From Zygnema cylindricum (Eukaryota > Streptophyta > Zygnematophyceae > Zygnematales > Zygnemataceae), in NCBI GenBank assembly GCA_037447655.1, contig JBBHKE010000589.1, positions 1 through 64,000 on the forward strand: a stretch of DNA of 64,000 nucleotides. The letters run 5' to 3'. A program made the position numbers and the translations under genes. Positions 1 through 10,025 of the stretch are shown piece after piece. Under the pieces are notes generated by a model, which saw nothing but the letters and a program-made list of their open reading frames with translations, searched no databases and was not told where the DNA came from. Positions within the stretch are counted from its first letter, which is position 1. Every line of letters begins with the position of its first letter.

Positions 1-51
1 TTTTTTTTCCTTTTTTTTTTTTGTTGTTGTTTTTTTTTTTTTTTTTTGTAG

Positions 52-3000
52 GAACCGGAAAAACGATGTTGGCAAAAGCGGTTGCAACGGAGGCCGGAGC
101 AAACTTTATCAACATTTCTTCAAGTACTATATTGCATAAGGTGAGTTGTACATTTCTTCAAGTACTATATTGCGTAAGGTGAGCCTTTTTTTTTCGCTTG
201 CAGTTTCACACTGGATTTAATGCAGTAGGAAGTTGACTTATCTCTTCTCTGGATTCTCTCCCTTTCTCTCCTTCCCTCTCTCCCTCCTCCCTCTCCCTCT
301 CCCTCTCCCTCCCACAGTGGCTTGGCGAGGCAGAAAAAAGTGTGAAAGCTATTTTTTCGGTTGCCAGTAAACTCGCGCCAGCTGTCATTTTTATCGACGA
401 GGTGGACTCTCTTTTGGGAAAACGTCAAAGTGGAGAGCACGAGACGATGCGAAAAATAAAAAACGAATTTATGGCAGCTTGGGACGGTCTACGGACGAAA
501 AAATTTGAAAGGGTTTTGGTTTTGGGAGCCACAAATCGACCGTTCGATCTCGACGAAGCCGTCATTCGACGCTTTCAGAGACGGTAGGTTGAAAAAAAAA
601 GACATCCTTTCTCTCTCTCTCTAACTCTTTGTTTTTTTTTCTCTCGGTCTTTGTCTCTCTCTCTCTCTCCCCCTCTATTTCTCTCTCTCTCTCTCTGTTT
701 CTTGAATGAATAATGATTGAATAGGTAAAAACGGATAAATAACAGAATGAATGATTGAATGAATTTATAGAATCATAAATAAATACGGAAATGGATAGAC
801 AATTGGGTGAATGAATGAATGAATAAATGGATGATCTAATGAAATGAAAGATTGATTGAAGAAACAAACAAATAAATGCGCAAATAAATGATTGAATATA
901 TGAACAAATGAATCGATAAACAAATATGTAAAAATAGAATAAATGAACGAATTACAAATAAATGAATGAATAATAAATGGAAAGATAATCGTATGAATAA
1001 ACAGATAAATGGACGAAGAAATGAAAGGATAAATAAATGAATGGATGAATAAATGAGTGAATGAACAAACAAGTAACCAAAGGCAGGAAGGAGGAAAGAG
1101 AAAGGAGAAAAAAAGCCCGGAAACAAAACCGAAAATGATGAATTATGGAAGGCCTTTTAATCTGTTTAATTTTTTTTTTTGGGGGCCGGGTGTCCCGGTC
1201 TTTTTGACCGGTTTTATTTCACGAATTGAAAAAATAGTGAATGCATAAATAAATAAAAGGTAGAAAAGGAAGAAAGAAGGGAGAAAACAAAAGAAAAAGT
1301 GAAGATGCTGGATTGTGGAGTCGTTTTTTGCGTTTCTTTTTCTTTTCTATTTATTTCTTTTTTGAGTGAATTATCGGTTTTTTCATTCTGATAGGGTGTT
1401 TTAAAGATTTTTTGGAGTTGTTTAGGGTTTTTTCAGGATTTTCTTGTGAAGTTTTGTTTTCATTTGTGTGGATTTTGGATTGAAGTGTGATTCAAGGTTT
1501 TTTATAAAGTTGTGGCAAATCGGTTTGAGGATTATTCTAAAATCTTGAAACGAAAAAAAATGTTTTGATATATATTTTTTTTTTCGAGCAGATTGTTGAT
1601 TCCTCTTCCAGATTTGGAGGCAAGAGAGAAAATTTTAAAAGTTATTTTATCGGGAGAGGAGATCGAGGACAACTTTGACTATCGCCAGCTGGCACAAAAG
1701 ACGGAAAATTATTCGTCGAGCGATCTCAAGGTGTTTTGTCATTTTTGTATTTTGTTTTTTGTGTATTTTATTTTTTTTCTATGTTTTTGTCCAATTGCGT
1801 ATTTTGGTCTTTTCTGTGACGATTGTTCCTGGCGATAATTTTTTTGTTCGTTTTGGGTTTTTTGTGTTTTTGTTTCTGTTGGTTTTTTCTTTCCTTTTTT
1901 TTTTGAATGGGTTTGGATGTCATGATTGTGTATAAAGAAAAAAAAAAGATCTGTTAAAAGTAAGACAGATTGGAAAGACAATTCGGTCAGCAGTTTGTAT
2001 TTTTTTTTTTCAAACAGGTTTTTAGTTATCGATTCAGTTGTTGAATTGATCAATTTAAAGAATGATTTAGTTTTGGGTCCTGTTCAGTTTTACAAAATGA
2101 GTTTGTTGTTTTTGTTTTTTGTTGATGATTCAATATATCGGTTCCGTTCACTTCATGGAATAATTTTTTGTTTCAGTGGAATATTCGGTTTTTTACTCAT
2201 CTGGGATTCAAATTGGAGTCTCAGTTTTTTCAAACTTTAGTCAATGTATTCAAAAATATTGTGTTTTGTTGACAAATTTCATTTTACTTTATCGTTTGGT
2301 AAAAAACCTTGTCATTTAGTTTATGATTTAACCAACCATGAAAATAATAAAAATAGTTCAAATTTTGTTACTGTTGTTTGGTATCTACATATATATTATG
2401 ATAATGGAGATGTTAATGGAGATGATGTATACAGTAAATGGGGTGGATGATGTTGGAGAAAAGAAAAACTCAAATTTTTGACACCCCATTTATACTCTGA
2501 ACCCCGTCCCTTTTTTTTGTTTCTCTTTCTTCCTTCCTTTCTTTGACCCCGTTTACTTTTTCCCCTTTTGCTTTTCGCTTCTCAAACATTTTATCTATTC
2601 TTGTCCTTTTTCTAATATAAATATGGTGAAGGGAGAGAGGACAGTAAGTATCGTGGATGATTTAGGAGAAAACAACCAAAAAAAAAATGAATAAAAAGTT
2701 TGAGAAGAGAAAAGCAAAATGAAAAGGGAAAAAGACAAAAGGGAAGGAGTCAGAGTATAAATGGGTGTCAATTTTTTTTCTTTTTAAGTTTTGGAGATTA
2801 TCCTATTTGATAAAAATGAAAAGGTTTTGTCTTTTTTGAAATATGCACTTTTTCTTTTTCCTTTTCCTTTTCCTTCTTTATTTATTCATTTTATTTTTTT
2901 CCTTTTTTTCTTTTGTGAAATCAGAATCTCTGTGTGGCAGCGGCCTACGAGCCAATCAGAGAGCTTCTGGAGGAGGAGAAGGTAGGGGACCGGGGAAGGG

Positions 3001-4754
3001 AGGGGTGCAGGGAGGGAGGGAGGGACGGGGCGAGGAAGGGAAGGAGGGGGGGAAGGGGGAATGGGAGGGAGGAAGGGAGGCGGCGAGGGAGAGGGAGAGA
3101 GAGTTGGAGTGGGTGAATGGGAGAGGAAAAATAGGAATATGTAATATTTTAATCACAAAATTGAATAGAAAATGGATGTGGGAAAATTAAAAAGAAAGTG
3201 TTCAATTTTAGGATTGCTCTTTTTTTTGTTTAATAGGGAGGAAAGAGAGAGGGTAGGTGGTGAGTGGCAAAAAGGATTTTTACCTTTTTCTTTTTAGCAA
3301 CTATTATGTCTGTTCTTTATTTTTTTGTTTTTTTTGTTTTTTTTGTGTCTTAGTGAGGAAAACTTTGACGGTTGTGAATTTGAAAGGGGGGGAGAGAGAG
3401 GGATGGGGGGTTGCAGAAAATGACAAAGGAGGAGGAGATTCGCAAAAAGGAGAGAGAGGAGGCAAAGGAAAGAGAGAGCAGAGGGCGAGAGAAGGAACAG
3501 GGGAGAGAGGAGAGAGATGGGAGAGATGGGAGAGAGAAGTTAGGGAAGGTAGTGGAGGGTGAGCTGAGAGAGGAGGGAGAGAAGGTACAGGAGGGAGGAG
3601 AGAGACGGAAAGGAGAGGAAGGGGAGGCTACTTCAAATGGGAAGAGGGAAGGAGAGTCCAAAAGGGCTAATGAAAGTGATATGGATGTAAGAAAGGGGAG
3701 GGAGGACAGAGTAGGAGAAGTAGAGGAAGTGGCATTGGGAGAGGGAAGAAAGTTTGGGAAAAATGAAAGTGATAAGGAGGTTAGAGTCGTGGGAGGAAAG
3801 AGTGAGAAGAGGGGGAGAGATAGAGTAGGAGATGAGTGTTTGGAAAACAGAGGAGGAGAGGGAGAGGAGCACAAAGAAAAATTAGATGGTAAAGAGCAGA
3901 GGGAGGTAAATGGAGAGGGAGAGGAACAAGGAAAGAGAGACGTTGAGGGAGAGGGAGAGGGAGAAGACAAAGATCGTAAATCCAGGGAGGGAATTGAAGG
4001 GAGGAGAGGAGAGAGAGAAGAGGCTGGATATAGGGATGATCGAAATGGGTGTACTTTTAGTGGGAGAATGGAGGACAGTAAGGGTGGGGTGGGAGGGGGA
4101 GAAGAGGTAGAGGAGGGAGAGAGCATAGAAAATTGGTTCCCAAAAGGTAAAAAATTAATGGAAGCCATTTCTGAGATAGCTTTACAGGAGAAGGAAGAGA
4201 GAGGGGAGTTTTCTGGTGGGGAGCAGAGAGGAGAAGGAGAGAGAGGAGAGGAAAAGGAGACAACAGGGAAAGAAGGAGACAGGAGAGGGAGTGGAGACAA
4301 ACAGGAGGCTACTCAGAATGGTGGCCCCAAAGGGATGGAGAAAGGAGAGGAGGAGAGTAGGTCGTCTGAGGGGAGAGAGGAGGAGAGGGAAGGAGAGGGA
4401 GGATGGAAGGAGAGGAAGGAGAATCTGGAGAGCAAGGAAGGGAGCAAGGAAGAAAGGGAAGGAGGAAAAGAGGAGAGCAGAGAGGAGAGAAGGGAGGAGA
4501 AGAGGGAGGAGGAGGACAGCGAAGGCGTGGCGAGAAGGATTCGAGAGGTGTGGGAACGTCACGAGAGGGAGAAGAGGAAGGGAGGAGAGAGAGGACTGAG
4601 AAGTCTTAAAATACAGGATTTTTTGAAAGCGATGAAGGAGGTTTCCCCGAGTACTTCGGGGGAGGGAGGAGAGATGAGAGAACTTTTGCAGTGGAATGCC
4701 CTCTATGGTGAGGGAGGCTCTCGGAAAAACACACAATTGAGTTATTTTTTGTAG
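52..4754 (+). CDS. MSP1/ATAD1-type plant AAA ATPase, five 3' exons (5' end outside window)
   Basis: Exons read as 52-140, 318-583, 1592-1730, 2925-2981 and 3417-4754 (stop TAG), each internal one with AG/GT borders and matching phases. Exon 52-140 opens in the Walker A motif ([17 protein letters not shown]); 318-583 holds Walker B ([14 protein letters not shown], about 384-425) and the sensor 1/second-region-of-homology stretch ([16 protein letters not shown]); 1592-1730 gives [19 protein letters not shown] and the small alpha-helical subdomain up to SSSDLK; 2925-2981 encodes [19 protein letters not shown]. The end ([18 protein letters not shown], then QLSYFL and stop) is the signature C-terminus of the plant family related to yeast Msp1 and human ATAD1, hexameric ATPases; Msp1/ATAD1 extract proteins from membranes. 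Oddities: the usual RRLPRR reads RRFQRR, and the short charged linker before the C-terminus is expanded to several hundred residues. The 3417 acceptor is the least certain border. Family assignment is secure; substrate and location are inferred only. Confidence 0.93.
112..183 (+). repeat. Tandem duplication of an exon end plus its 5' splice site
   Basis: Positions 112-145 and 150-183 are the same 34 bases (one A/G difference) with a 38-base period. Each copy contains the end of the Walker A exon followed by a consensus donor: AAG|GTGAG at 140/141 and again at 178/179. Use of the second donor would add 38 nt and shift the frame, so the first is taken as the working one. Confidence 0.9.
600..1080. 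repeat. Intron microsatellites: CT-rich then GAAT/AAAT tetranucleotides
   Basis: Inside the intron 584-1591. A CT-rich run (about 600-700) is followed by about 370 bases of imperfect AATG/AATA/GAAT units. No coding signal on either strand. Confidence 0.9.
1081..1591. other. Rest of the intron before exon 1592-1730
   Basis: T-rich intron DNA with poly-T runs and ending in a long pyrimidine tract plus gag-cag acceptor. I see nothing else in it. Confidence 0.8.
1731..2924. other. Intron of the AAA ATPase gene
   Basis: AT-rich with many T and A runs. A stretch around 2455-2560 (ttggagaaaagaaaaa..., ending in pyrimidine runs) is mirrored in inverted orientation by 2660-2790, giving a loose inverted repeat; both ends contain a motif like 'acacccatttatactctg' and its complement. 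Ends in a polypyrimidine tract and tcag acceptor at 2924. Confidence 0.75.
2982..3110. repeat. GGGA/GGGAAG purine microsatellite in the last intron
   Basis: Dense GGGA, GGGAGG and GGGAAG units directly after the donor at 2982. The same composition as the repeat inside the next exon, suggesting local spread of purine repeats across this part of the gene. Confidence 0.85.
3417..4754 (+). CDS. Last exon of the AAA ATPase with giant Glu/Arg/Gly low-complexity insertion
   Basis: The frame is open for about 445 codons through almost pure purine DNA (GGAGAG, GAGGAA and similar units), giving a mix of E, R, G, K and some S/V. It then returns to a conserved, non-repetitive end: [16 protein letters not shown], a short linker, then [18 protein letters not shown] and QLSYFL at about 4600-4751. 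In other plant members this interval is a charged linker of a few tens of residues, so this is an in-frame expansion rather than a new domain. The frame survives while nearby noncoding GA repeats carry stops, which argues for real coding selection. The upstream acceptor is taken as ttgcag ending at 3416; an acceptor at 3353 would give an immediate TGA in phase 0. Antisense frames here are shadows of the purine bias. Confidence 0.8.
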   Translation, partial: KMTKEEEIRKKEREEAKERESRGREKEQGREERDGRDGREKLGKVVEGELREEGEKVQEGGERRKGEEGEATSNGKREGESKRANESDMDVRKGREDRVGEVEEVALGEGRKFGKNESDKEVRVVGGKSEKRGRDRVGDECLENRGGEGEEHKEKLDGKEQREVNGEGEEQGKRDVEGEGEGEDKDRKSREGIEGRRGEREEAGYRDDRNGCTFSGRMEDSKGGVGGGEEVEEGESIENWFPKGKKLMEAISEIALQEKEERGEFSGGEQRGEGERGEEKETTGKEGDRRGSGDKQEATQNGGPKGMEKGEEESRSSEGREEEREGEGGWKERKENLESKEGSKEEREGGKEESREERREEKREEEDSEGVARRIREVWERHEREKRKGGERGLRSLKIQDFLKAMKEVSPSTSGEGGEMRELLQWNALYGEGGSRKNTQLSYFL

Positions 4755-4794
4755 ATTCTGGTATTTTTTTCGTATAGTATTGTATTTTTTATTT

Positions 4795-5140
4795 CAAAAG
4801 AGAGGATACGCGGTTAGGGAGGTAGGGAGGGAGGGAGGGAGCGAGGGAGGGAGGGAGGAGGGAGGTAGGGAGGGAGGGATGGAGGGAGAGATGTCAGGTG
4901 GGAAGGAGAGAGGGCGGAAGCGAGGGAGGGAGGGAGGCTCGAGTTTTTTTTGTAGGTTCCTCCCGTGGTGTTAATTTTTTGTATTTTCGAATGTGAGGGA
5001 AGGTGGAAGGGAGGAAGGAGTGAGAGAGGGAGGGGAGGGGTGGAGAGAGGGAGGTAGAAGAGGGGGTGGGGGAGACGGAGAGGGAAAGGGTGAGTGGAAA
5101 AGAGGGAGGTAAAGAGGGAGAGGTGGGATTTGTGGGGCTT
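4795..5140. repeat. GGGA-rich microsatellite in the 3' flank of the AAA ATPase gene
   Basis: Runs of GGGA/GGGAGG with short T-rich breaks (4945-4990). It lies just after the stop codon at 4754, so the 3' UTR may contain it. No clear polyadenylation signal could be chosen. Confidence 0.85.
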
Positions 5141-7680
5141 AGAAAGGGTAGTTTTTTTTTCTTTTCAGTATTATAGTTTGTAGAAATAGAAATGTTAGAT
5201 AAGTAGGGGGATGTGAGGAGAGAGAGGAGAGGGAGGGAGTAGGAGGAAGGCACGGAGAGGAGGCGAGAGATGAATGGAAGGTTTTTTGGTTCTGATTTAC
5301 AAGAATCTTTCAGATTTGAAAGAAAAGTAGTGTTAGGGGACTTACCGTAGCAGTTCAACTTTTAAGTTCTGAACAGTGTATGTATGTTACTGTTAAACTT
5401 CCCTCTAAAGGCGAATTTCCATCGAGAGCCTTTCGCTTATCAACGGTTTGCGTGCGTTTGATTGGTCCAATTTCTAATTTGGAGAGGAAAATTTATCCCT
5501 TTTCCGTTGTCTTTTTCGACTACTGAAAGGCGTATTGTGTACAGGTACTTTCTGATGCACAGAAATACCTTACTAAGCTGTCAAAACCTGCGAAACTTGG
5601 TCAGATATTACCACCGACAAATTTCTATCAAAATATCAGGCCAATTGGCGAAAGGTTCCGGAAGTTTTACTTGATTATAAATCGCCAAAAAGGCTGAATA
5701 CACAATCTAGCTTTAGAGACTACAGAACTGAAATATTTTCAAAGTCCCGGGTCAATTTTACAGTCAAAGCCTTACTTCTGTTCCGCCGACCAATCAGAAG
5801 TCGCCGTAGTACAATACTACTGTACCTAGTGTACGTCCAGAACCCAGGTAAAATAATCTCCACTATTCACATTACCGTAATTCCTAATGAAGAAACGGAT
5901 AAGATGTACAAATCTGAAATACTCCACCGTCAATATGTTTTTGAGAAAAATACGTTTGAAGTGCGACAGAAATATCCTAGTCATGTGGTCACGCACAACT
6001 TTACGTAGCCAATCATCAACCCCATTTCTAAAATTCACGTGTCGTCTTCATTCCGTATTTCCCGGTATTTCCGGCAGCCGTTCGATCAAGTATTTGTTCA
6101 CTGGTCTGTTTTAGTGTTGACGATGTCAATGTGATAGTAACTGGTGTTCCCGTGTTAGCCGCTTTTGTTGAGGCGTGTATTTTTCTCTGTACTTCTTAGC
6201 ACCGACACTCTATATTTGTGGTACATATTGAGTGACCGATTGAGAAAAAGTCAACGTACCTTTTAGTTCTGTCGTTTTCTTGTCTTTCCGGCTTTTAAAT
6301 ATGCTGCTTTTTTTTCAACGCTCTTTTTTATTTTGTCGTTTTTTGAAACATTTGTTTTTTTTCTTAGGGTACTTTCGCATATGCTAAAGTTACAATTATT
6401 TTATGTCATTTTCCTCCATAACTTGGAAAAAAACGAGAAAATCCGTAGCAGTACTAGAAAATTGAAATTGCCGCTGTACAAGTTGCGTTACCTTCAAACT
6501 TTACATGTACTGGAGTTTTTCGTTAGCGCATTTCGACCCACTTTCGCGTCCTTTCAGCTAATCTTCAAACTCTATATAAAATCACCTCGCAAGGTGATTT
6601 TAAATAAAGTTCCATGAGGTGAGCGAATAGGCAGATACCGTCGCACGTGTCAGAAGTTTTTGACAATTTTTGTGCCCGTAGTACAAAAAAAAAACCCACT
6701 GCACGTTTTCAGCCTGTGCGTGACTTTTTTCCGTGCACTTTTTTCCGTATGTGGGCCGTGGAGGGGGTCTCGGCCAACGGACGCCATTTTGCAAAAGCGA
6801 TGTCCATGAAAGCGCCTCTCACTCTCTCCCGCTCCCACTACCGCATCTATCTCACAATTCTTGCAATGAGAAACGTCAATAATGGTATCAAATGAAAGAT
6901 CTCTAAAATCGTTTTTTTTCACTATGTTTGGGCGTATTTTTTTTGATGGCATGTAGAGTGTGAAAATACTAAAAAACAAACTCTGTAAACCATGGCGGAA
7001 ATTTTAGAATTTGTGACGTCGACGCTGACATAATTTGAGCGTGACGTCAAAAAGTCACAAACCCTAAACATCTACAATGTCACATGTAGCTAGACGCCTA
7101 CATTCGTCTTATTTTGTAAACGTCATCAATTGTCGCGAGTTTTGTAGTCTTCTACAACCGTCACAAATAACACCCACGTCTACATCCGTCACAATTTAAA
7201 GTAACGATTTCATTTCTTTACATGCGAATGCCTTGAAAGTAGTACGGAGAATCTTCGCTAAAAACAAAGTTACAAGACTAAAGTTTCGGTTACATGCGAA
7301 AGTACCCTTACTTGCGTACTCAGACATACCTTTAACAATGTACCTCATTAATCTTTGCCCATTTGTTCAAATATATACTTTTAGTTTCAACGAATTTATT
7401 TTTAGCTTTGTCGTTTTTAGGTTCAACGTATAAATTTTTGCTTTGGCGATTTGTGTCCAACGTTCATGTTCTAGCTTTATGTCGGTTTTTTTTTCCAACT
7501 TTACCTCTCTCGGTTTTGTGGGTGAGGCTCAACAAATCTTTTTACTCTTTTTGCAAATATATAAACAGCAGCCATGTTTTCTAAGAGCTTCCCATCCGCG
7601 TATGATCCGAACTCACGTGAACTTAGTTTTTCATCATAGTAATAAGCTAGTACTTTGTTGGTATCATGATCGTATGTTAA
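5141..7680. other. Intergenic region, no gene recognised
   Basis: Only short stop-broken frames without recognisable protein signatures. 7000-7200 has several loosely repeated motifs built on CGTCACAA and TCTACA. An 11-bp perfect hairpin lies at 6577-6602. Nothing else that I can name. Confidence 0.6.
6577..6602. other. Perfect 11-bp hairpin with 4-nt loop
   Basis: TAAAATCACCT / CGCA / AGGTGATTTTA, followed by an A/T-rich run. Could be a small transposon relic or chance palindrome; no gene ends beside it. Confidence 0.6.
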
Positions 7681-7689
7681 TGACCATTA

Positions 7690-7895
7690 TCATGATGATG
7701 ATATGATGATGAATTGATGGTGATGATGACGATGATGGTAATAATGATGATGATGATATTGATGATGTTGTTGATGATGATGATGATGACGACGACAATG
7801 ATGATGATGATGATGATGATGATGATGTTGGTGATGATGATGATGTTGGTGATGATGATGATGATGATGATGGTGATGGTGATGATGGTATTTCT
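7690..7895. repeat. GAT trinucleotide microsatellite
   Basis: About 200 bases of GAT/GATGAC/GTT units. All open frames through it (poly-Met, poly-His, poly-Ile) are repeat artefacts. Confidence 0.95.
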
Positions 7896-8019
7896 CCCCC
7901 TCAACAAAAACAATCAATTCTCACAGGATAAATTAAAAGTACGATGGTAAACCAGGTAAGTAAAATAAAAGCACCCAAACTCAAAATGAAAAGCACGACA
8001 ACTCACTAGACCAAAACTA

Positions 8020-8401
8020 CAACCCCAACCCCAACTCAATTAAATATCTACAAAAAGCAACCCCGTAAGTCCCCCCAGCCCGGGGGAGCACGCCGAGGGA
8101 GTTCTGGAACACGTCGACGATGCATAACCGCAACAGTCGATCGAAGGAGAATAGAAGCTTCCACTCGCTGTAAAGCCACAGATAACCGCTGACGATAAAA
8201 AGAAGCAAGGACCGAAGGAGGAGAGCTCCCATGTCCTCGCCGCTCGAAAGCACGTCGAGCACAAGTACGGAGAAACTCGTCCAACGCAATACCCAAACAA
8301 CCAAAGATCTCGACCGCCATAGGAATAAAGTCATCCATATGGTCTCGGTGGGCATAATCACGCTCTTTCGCCTTAGCAACACCACAAGCCGCCACCCCAA
8401 C
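8020..8401 (-). pseudogene. LINE-type reverse transcriptase, C-terminal piece
   Basis: Minus-strand frame from 8401 downwards reads VAACGVAKAKERDYAHRDH, FIPMAVEIFGCLG, FLRTCARRAFERRG, SVLASFYRQRLSVALQRVEA. This is the C-terminal domain common in plant non-LTR retrotransposon proteins (pattern KER.Y..R......P.AVEVFG, FYRQR.SVALQRA). It is the continuation of the frame at 19953-21098: removing the LTR element inserted between, with one copy of the CCAAC target duplication, keeps one reading frame (...QAAQHVG|VAACGVAKAKERD). The insertion disabled it, if it still worked then. Confidence 0.75.
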
Positions 8402-8730
8402 TGTTGAAATATATGTATTTTCTAGGTCTGTATTGGAAAAATAAAAAGAGCAAGTCATACCACGAAAGTAGTAATTAATATTCACTTCTTAATCTAGACT
8501 TTAGATAAAAGAGAGAGTGGCGGAGAGCCACCATGGTTGTCTCCTTTACAGATTAGGTGGAGACTAAAGAGAGAGAGAGAAAGGAGTAACTAAAAGAATT
8601 CGTGACCCCACTAAGATTTGATCCTAGTCCCTTCACAATCACCACATAGTAGATAGATGTTGGCCTTATCCGTTAGGTCTTGATGAAACGATAAATATAT
8701 TCGGTGTCGTTTGCATTTAAATACGGTACC
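8402..8730 (+). repeat. B1 5' LTR, first part
   Basis: Matches the first ~330 bases of the 3' LTR at 18863 onwards base for base with scattered substitutions. Interrupted at 8730 by the hAT-like element; the last 8 bases ACGGTACC are the hAT target duplication. Confidence 0.9.
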
Positions 8731-8932
8731 TAGTGTTGGGTATCGGGTAAATTCATATCGCGATAATTTCGATATTCGATATATCGATCAAGAAGAATCC
8801 TCGATATATTGTACCGAGACCAACATTAATTATCGCAATATATATCGCGATATATAGTACTTTTTTAGATTTAATATTTTATATTTCTATATAATATATA
8901 ATTTTAGGGAAAAAGACAAATTGTATGATACG

Positions 8933-10009
8933 CGTAGAAATTGATGGTTAGTTTAGTATTTTCTAGGTCTAAAATAAAATACAGAAAAGAAGCCAAGGGA
9001 GTCTGCCTCTAACTTCTCTCTTCAACTCCCACACTTGTTGCAGTCACTGAAAATTGGAGATGAAGCTAGAGCCATGGCTGCCTATGCTATCCTAAGATTT
9101 ACGGGTTGTCGATTAGTTGACTTACAGTAGTAAATTAGTTGATTTACTAATTTACTAAAAGTAGAGCTGTCGGAACCAGAATTTGATCCTGGTACCTACC
9201 GGCTGTCAAAGCTGCCGGTAGCCGGTAGATCTATCCATTTAGTCTATAACAAAGTTAAATTATATACGGTTTGATAATTATATAAACATTTCTACGCTAA
9301 CAAATTCATTTAACGAAAACTATTTACAGGATACATAGATTTTGTTATGTAAAAGTACGGATTAATGTTTGGACAAGAAACAAATACCGCGCATTTGTTT
9401 CGATAGTGAAACGAATACCGCGCAAGTATTTATTACGACTACGATTTAATCTACATTTAAAATCGGACGGTCGGAATGAATGCCGAGATCACGGAAGAAG
9501 ATTTCGACGGTTTTTGGTCATCGCCACATCAGATGACACATGGCAGAATGACATTGGATCGCGGCATCTTCAGGGATTAAGGGAGCAAATCTGGATATAC
9601 CACGTGTTGACATTTAGGCCATGTCGTACAGTATCCGTTCACAAAGTACAGCGACAGATGTACTTCTGTGTACGGAAGAGTAATATGATTGGTTCTGTAC
9701 ATCAGGAGATAGAGTTTGTGAGAGAGATAGGACTTAGAAAAATTGTTAGATAGGACCCTCTCTCCCAGAGAGTTTATGTACAAAAGGTCAACTTTGACCC
9801 TCCATAACTTACTGCTCAGGGGAGCAAACTCAGAGATTGTTTTTGCTATCGACTCAGGGGAGTCTTCCCTTCACAAGGGTGAAGGTGCTCAGAATTTTTG
9901 TTTGCCAGGATGGCATTTATTCGTGCTGAAAGACAAAGGGGCCAGGGTTATCTTAGAGGCTTCGTGTGAGCTGCTTACTCTGAGGTCCTATAGAGGTCTC
10001 AAAGTTCCA
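8933..10009 (+). repeat. A1 5' LTR
   Basis: Contains the conserved block CACTTGTTGCAGTCACTGAA near 9035, an antisense tRNA-like A/B-box module near 9174-9255, a CACGTG motif near 9600, and ends GTTCCA just before the PBS. Confidence 0.9.
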
Positions 10010-10025
10010 GGTTATGGGCCCACCA
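10010..10025 (+). promoter_or_regulatory. A1 primer-binding site for a half initiator tRNA-Met
   Basis: GGTTATGGGCCCACCA is the exact complement of the anticodon arm of plant initiator tRNA-Met (TGGTGGGCCCATAACC). It starts directly after the LTR end. ATG at 10014-10016 pairs with the CAU anticodon and opens the gag frame. Confidence 0.87.

Noticed and set aside
3354-3416. Alternative acceptor after the T-rich tract (cttag at 3353) for the last AAA exon
   Set aside because: In the phase set by the exon ending at 2981 the first codon would be TGA. The ttgcag acceptor at 3416 keeps the frame, though its tract is weaker.
3350-4300. 316-residue minus-strand open frame
   Set aside because: Shadow of the purine-rich AAA ATPase exon; Ser/Pro/Leu composition only.
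7677-7950. Poly-Met/His/Ile frames
   Set aside because: GAT trinucleotide repeat artefacts. The same holds for 61770-62594.
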